Source: Clostridium_AW sp040797845
Lineage (GTDB): Bacteria > Bacillota > Clostridia > Clostridiales > Clostridiaceae
NCBI GenBank assembly: GCA_040797845.1
Contig: JBFNFA010000009.1
Span: forward strand, 1-64,000
Length of the DNA: 64,000 bases
Direction of reading: 5' to 3'
This document shows, piece after piece, positions 61,319 to 64,000 of this stretch. The translations under genes and the position numbers were made by a program. Position 1 is the first letter of the stretch. Every line of letters begins with the position of its first letter. The notes beneath the pieces are model-generated. The model searched no databases. It worked only from the letters and a program-made list of their open reading frames with translations, and was not told the DNA's origin.

Positions 61319-61347
61319 ATTAATTATTCTCCGGTTAATTATTCTCC
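61319..61347. repeat. tandem 15-bp repeat at the iscU stop
   Basis: TTAATTATTCTCCG appears at 61319-61332 and 61334-61347. The repeat duplicates the last codons and stop of iscU (GGA GAA TAA TTA A), a recent slippage. Confidence 0.75.
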
Positions 61348-61770
61348 GTGTACTTCTTCATGAATATGCTCGGAATGATGTTTTGTTTCCCAAGGTTCTA
61401 ATCCTATTGATTTCCTATAATCGTTAATTGCATCATGTATAGCTTCTTCAGCTAAAACAGAGCAATGCATCTTTACTGGTGGAAGTCCATCCAATGCTTC
61501 AGCCACCGCTTTATTAGTTAATTCCCACGCTTCATCAACTGTCTTACCTTTTATAAGTTCAGTTGCCATACTTGAGGAAGCTATAGCTGAACCGCAACCA
61601 AAGGTCTTAAACTTAACATCTTGAATAACATTATCTTTAACCTTTAAGTATATCTTCATAATGTCTCCACATTTTGCATTTCCTACTTCTCCAACACCGT
61701 TAGCGTCTTGAATTTCACCAACATTTCTTGGGTTTCTAAAATGATCCATAACTATTTCACTGTATACCAT
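61339..61770 (-). CDS. iscU: Fe-S scaffold IscU/NifU-like protein
   Basis: The 143-residue scaffold has the three cysteines of the U-type family: GNAKCGDIMKIYL, FGCGSAIASSSM and MHCSVLAEEAI. It assembles Fe-S clusters with sulfur from IscS. The C-terminus is His-rich (HHSEHIHEE), an extension. GGAG precedes the ATG. It is two bases after iscS. Confidence 0.95.
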   Translation of the reverse strand: MVYSEIVMDHFRNPRNVGEIQDANGVGEVGNAKCGDIMKIYLKVKDNVIQDVKFKTFGCGSAIASSSMATELIKGKTVDEAWELTNKAVAEALDGLPPVKMHCSVLAEEAIHDAINDYRKSIGLEPWETKHHSEHIHEEVHGE

Positions 61771-61772
61771 AA

Positions 61773-62966
61773 TTATTTTTCTCCCTTCTTAACGAAATCT
61801 TCCCATAATGGTGACATATTTCTAAGTCTTTCCACTATTTTAGGTAAAACTTCTAGTACATAATCTACTTCTTCTTCAGTAGTTCCAGCTCCCATTGAAA
61901 GTCTTAAGGAACCATGAGCTAATTCATGTGGTAATCCTAAAGCTAGTAACACATGGGAAGGATCAAGTGAACCAGATGCACATGCGCTACCAGTTGAAGC
62001 ATAAATACCTTCAAAATCTAAAGAAAGTAGCAATGCTTCCCCTTCTATTCCAATAAAACTAAAGTTAGCGCTACCTGGAAGTCTGTTTTCTCCAGTTGGA
62101 CCGTTTAGCTTAGTATGAGGTATTCTTTCCATCACACCATTTATTAATTTATCTCTTAGTTTTATTAATCTTTCGCTCTCTTCCTTTAATTCAGAAACTG
62201 CAAGCTCTATAGCTTTACCCATACCTATCATTCCTGGTACATTTTCAGTGCTTGCTCTTCTTCCTTTTTCCTGTCCACCACCGTGTATTAAATTATCAAT
62301 TTTAATTCCTTTTCTAATATAAAGGGCACCAACGCCTTTAGGTCCATAGAGTTTGTGAGCAGCTATAGATAATAAATCAATATTCATATCTTCTACATCA
62401 ACAGGTATATGTCCAATGGCCTGAACTGCATCTGTATGGAAAATGATTTTCTTCTCCTTACAAATTTCCCCTATTTCTTTTATAGGCTGTATTGATGCCA
62501 CTTCATTATTAGCAAACATTATAGTAGTTAATATAGTAGTATCTTTTATAGCATTTTTAAAATCCTCTATTTTAATTAATCCCTGTTCATCTACAGGTAA
62601 ATAAGTAACTTCGAAACCATGCTTTTCTAAATATTGGCATACATACAACACCGCATGGTGTTCAGTATTAGTAGTTATTATGTGATTACCTTTATTCTTA
62701 TTAGCCCAAGCTACACCTTTAATAGCCCAGTTGTCTGCTTCACTTCCTCCAGCTGTAAAGAATATTTCATCCTTCTTAGCATTAATAGCTTTAGCAACTC
62801 TTTCTCTAGCTTTATCTATAGCAGCTATAGGTTCTTGTGAAATAGAATAAAATTTTGAAGATGGATTTGCAAATTTTTCTGTGAAATATGGGAGCATTTC
62901 CTCCAACACCTCAGGTTTTGTATATGTGGTTGCTGAGTAGTCCATATAAACATTTTTTCTTTCCAT
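61773..62966 (-). CDS. iscS: cysteine desulfurase (NifS/IscS type)
   Basis: The 397-residue PLP enzyme has MDYSATTYTKPEVLEEMLPY, the PLP lysine in SIAAHKLYGPKGVGA, and the catalytic cysteine in STGSACASGSLDPSHVLLAL. It frees sulfur from cysteine for Fe-S clusters and tRNA thiolation. AAAGGAG precedes the ATG. It is in the order iscR-iscS-iscU-mnmA. Confidence 0.96.
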   Translation of the reverse strand: MERKNVYMDYSATTYTKPEVLEEMLPYFTEKFANPSSKFYSISQEPIAAIDKARERVAKAINAKKDEIFFTAGGSEADNWAIKGVAWANKNKGNHIITTNTEHHAVLYVCQYLEKHGFEVTYLPVDEQGLIKIEDFKNAIKDTTILTTIMFANNEVASIQPIKEIGEICKEKKIIFHTDAVQAIGHIPVDVEDMNIDLLSIAAHKLYGPKGVGALYIRKGIKIDNLIHGGGQEKGRRASTENVPGMIGMGKAIELAVSELKEESERLIKLRDKLINGVMERIPHTKLNGPTGENRLPGSANFSFIGIEGEALLLSLDFEGIYASTGSACASGSLDPSHVLLALGLPHELAHGSLRLSMGAGTTEEEVDYVLEVLPKIVERLRNMSPLWEDFVKKGEK

Positions 62967-62970
62967 TTTA

Positions 62971-63405
62971 TTATTTCTCCTTTCGTGAAGAACTTTTTAA
63001 TCTATTATTGTCGTCTATTAGATCTTGTAAGGTTGTTGTTCTTGTTACATTTTCTATACTTTCTTTTATCCTTACCCAAAGAAGCCTAGTTGAACAAAGA
63101 TCACTGTTTTCACAACTATCTTCAGAAATACATTCTGATAGAAATACAGGCCCTTCTAATAACTCTATAATTTCTCCAATTGTTATATGTTCTGGGTCTC
63201 TACTAAGAATGTACCCTCCTTGTGCTCCCCTAATACTTTTTACTATTTTTCCTTTTCTAAGTACAGCAAAAAGTTGCTCTAAGTAGTACTCGGATATATT
63301 TTGTCTTTCTGATATCGTTTTTATAGAAACTGGTTCACCGCGATAGTTGATAGCTAAATCCACTATTGCCTTTACCCCATATCTCCCTTTTGTAGACAAT
63401 TTCAT
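62971..63405 (-). CDS. iscR: Rrf2 family Fe-S regulator IscR
   Basis: The 144-residue protein has the Rrf2 winged helix MKLSTKGRYGVKAIVDLAIN and the cluster cysteines in CISEDSCENSDLCS. Apo and holo IscR control Fe-S assembly genes. It heads the isc operon and is likely autoregulated. AAAGGGG precedes the ATG. Confidence 0.93.
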   Translation of the reverse strand: MKLSTKGRYGVKAIVDLAINYRGEPVSIKTISERQNISEYYLEQLFAVLRKGKIVKSIRGAQGGYILSRDPEHITIGEIIELLEGPVFLSECISEDSCENSDLCSTRLLWVRIKESIENVTRTTTLQDLIDDNNRLKSSSRKEK

Positions 63406-63459
63406 ATAATCACCCCTTTGAGTAATTAATGTTGAGTGTTTTACTATAATTTCAAGATT

Positions 63460-63488
63460 ATAATATCAAATCAGAGTAAAACTGTCAA
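63460..63488 (-). promoter_or_regulatory. promoter of the isc operon
   Basis: TTGACA (63483-63488) and TATTAT (63460-63465) are 17 bases apart on the minus strand. The region downstream, up to the ATG, probably holds the IscR operator, but I cannot fix it. Confidence 0.7.
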
Positions 63489-63549
63489 CTATAAATTTAG
63501 TAAATTTAACTATAAAATTTATTTATTCATAAACAAATAAATAATAAAA

Positions 63550-63596
63550 AATATAAAGAGATCTTATCCACTTAAAATCTCTTTATATTTAAACTT
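63550..63596 (-). terminator. terminator of rarA
   Basis: AATATAAAGAGAT and ATCTCTTTATATT pair over about 14 bases. Confidence 0.75.
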
Positions 63597-63607
63597 ATTA
63601 ACCTTCT

Positions 63608-64000
63608 TTATTTTAGATTTTTCAAGCTTTTTATGTAGTTTGAAAATTGTTCTTCCATTTTATTATTGCCAGGATTATAGTATAGGGCATCCTTAATGTT
63701 ATCTGGTAAATACTGCTGTTTTACATAGTTATTCTTATAGCTATGGGGGTATTTATAGCCAATTCCTCTTCCTAAATCTTCTGCACCAAAATAATGACTA
63801 TCCTTTATATGAGCTGGAATATCACCTATCTCTTTAGTTCTTAAATCATTTATAGCTCTATCAATGGCACATATAACAGAATTAGATTTGGGCGATGTAG
63901 CAAGGAGTATAACCCCTTGAGCCAAAGGTATTCTCCCCTCTGGCAATCCTAACTGCAATGCAGAATCAACACAGCTTTTAATAATAGTAATTGCATTAGG
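63608..64000 (-). CDS. rarA: replication-associated recombination protein RarA (5' end outside the window)
   Basis: The C-terminal part of RarA/MgsA: LGLPEGRIPLAQGVILLATS PKSN (residues at the family's helical C-terminal domain), SHYFGAEDLGRGIGYKYPHS and YLPDNIKDALYYNPG. The frame stays open to the window edge, reading NAITIIKSCVDSALQ before the motif, so the AAA+ ATPase domain lies beyond 64000. RarA acts at stalled replication forks. The gene reads toward the isc operon. Confidence 0.92.
   Translation of the reverse strand, partial: PNAITIIKSCVDSALQLGLPEGRIPLAQGVILLATSPKSNSVICAIDRAINDLRTKEIGDIPAHIKDSHYFGAEDLGRGIGYKYPHSYKNNYVKQQYLPDNIKDALYYNPGNNKMEEQFSNYIKSLKNLK

Overview
The window is a low-GC Firmicutes chromosome, almost certainly Clostridium sensu stricto (cluster I). 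It is AT-rich, has strong AGGAGG-type ribosome binding sites with frequent TTG and GTG starts, carries the endospore genes spoIVA, spoIIGA, sigE, sigG, sigK and two Spo0E-like phosphatases, and keeps the gene order ftsA-ftsZ-spoIIGA-sigE-sigG-ylmC-nrdR and alaS-ireB-ruvX-DUF1292-fur-rnjA known from clostridia. Nearly every gene lies on the minus strand; the few plus-strand units are small or relics. No species name is supported by the sequence alone.

Layout. (1) About 1-16 kb is an accessory zone of short, mostly monocistronic genes: four GNAT acetyltransferases, two methyltransferases, two VOC proteins, a CPBP membrane protease, a GIY-YIG protein, the DEAD-box helicase DbpA, an M28 peptidase, two Spo0E-like proteins (one only 56 codons), a polysaccharide deacetylase-like protein and a PadR-controlled membrane operon. 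It also holds several decayed genes: an internally deleted ROK sugar kinase, a duplicated GIY-YIG tail and a universal stress protein tail. (2) About 16.0-19.0 kb is the remnant of an integrated element: an ImmA/IrrE pseudogene, an intact exonuclease-BRCT gene, an unknown gene and a stop-ridden tyrosine recombinase lying against the 3' end of tRNA-Pro(GGG). (3) 19-32 kb is core: spoIVA, gpsA, der, a DUF512 radical SAM protein, the phosphate regulon (pstSCAB-phoU, phoPR) and nrdR. (4) 32-42 kb is the sporulation and division block (ylmC-like, sigG, sigE, spoIIGA, ftsZ, ftsA, then a glycosyltransferase, pilT, aroE and an uninterrupted sigK), with an undescribed plus-strand unit of two tiny ORFs at 39.1-39.4 kb. 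(5) 42-64 kb is housekeeping: a MATE exporter, a class B PBP, udk-trhP-trmR-mltG, typA, ylbF-like, rnjA, fur, the alaS operon behind a T-box, an AI-2E-type permease with a PRC-barrel partner, mnmA, iscRSU and the end of rarA at the window edge.

How the parts work together. PhoPR senses phosphate and probably drives pstSCAB-phoU through TTAACA-like repeats before pstS. SpoIIGA processes pro-sigma-E; sigG carries a good sigma-F promoter; SpoIVA builds the coat base. iscRSU supplies sulfur and Fe-S clusters, and MnmA takes sulfur from IscS for tRNA thiolation; trmR and trhP modify tRNA wobble uridine. alaS is controlled by an alanine T-box. Regulatory sites read directly from the sequence include a perfect 46-bp palindrome over the padR promoter, a sigma-F promoter, a T-box and a likely Fur autoregulatory operator.

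No clearly novel multigene system is demonstrated. The best candidates for something undescribed are the two-peptide unit near 39 kb with its flanking inverted repeats, the cluster of very small genes at 9.4-11.1 kb, and the eroded tRNA-Pro element with its exonuclease-BRCT protein.
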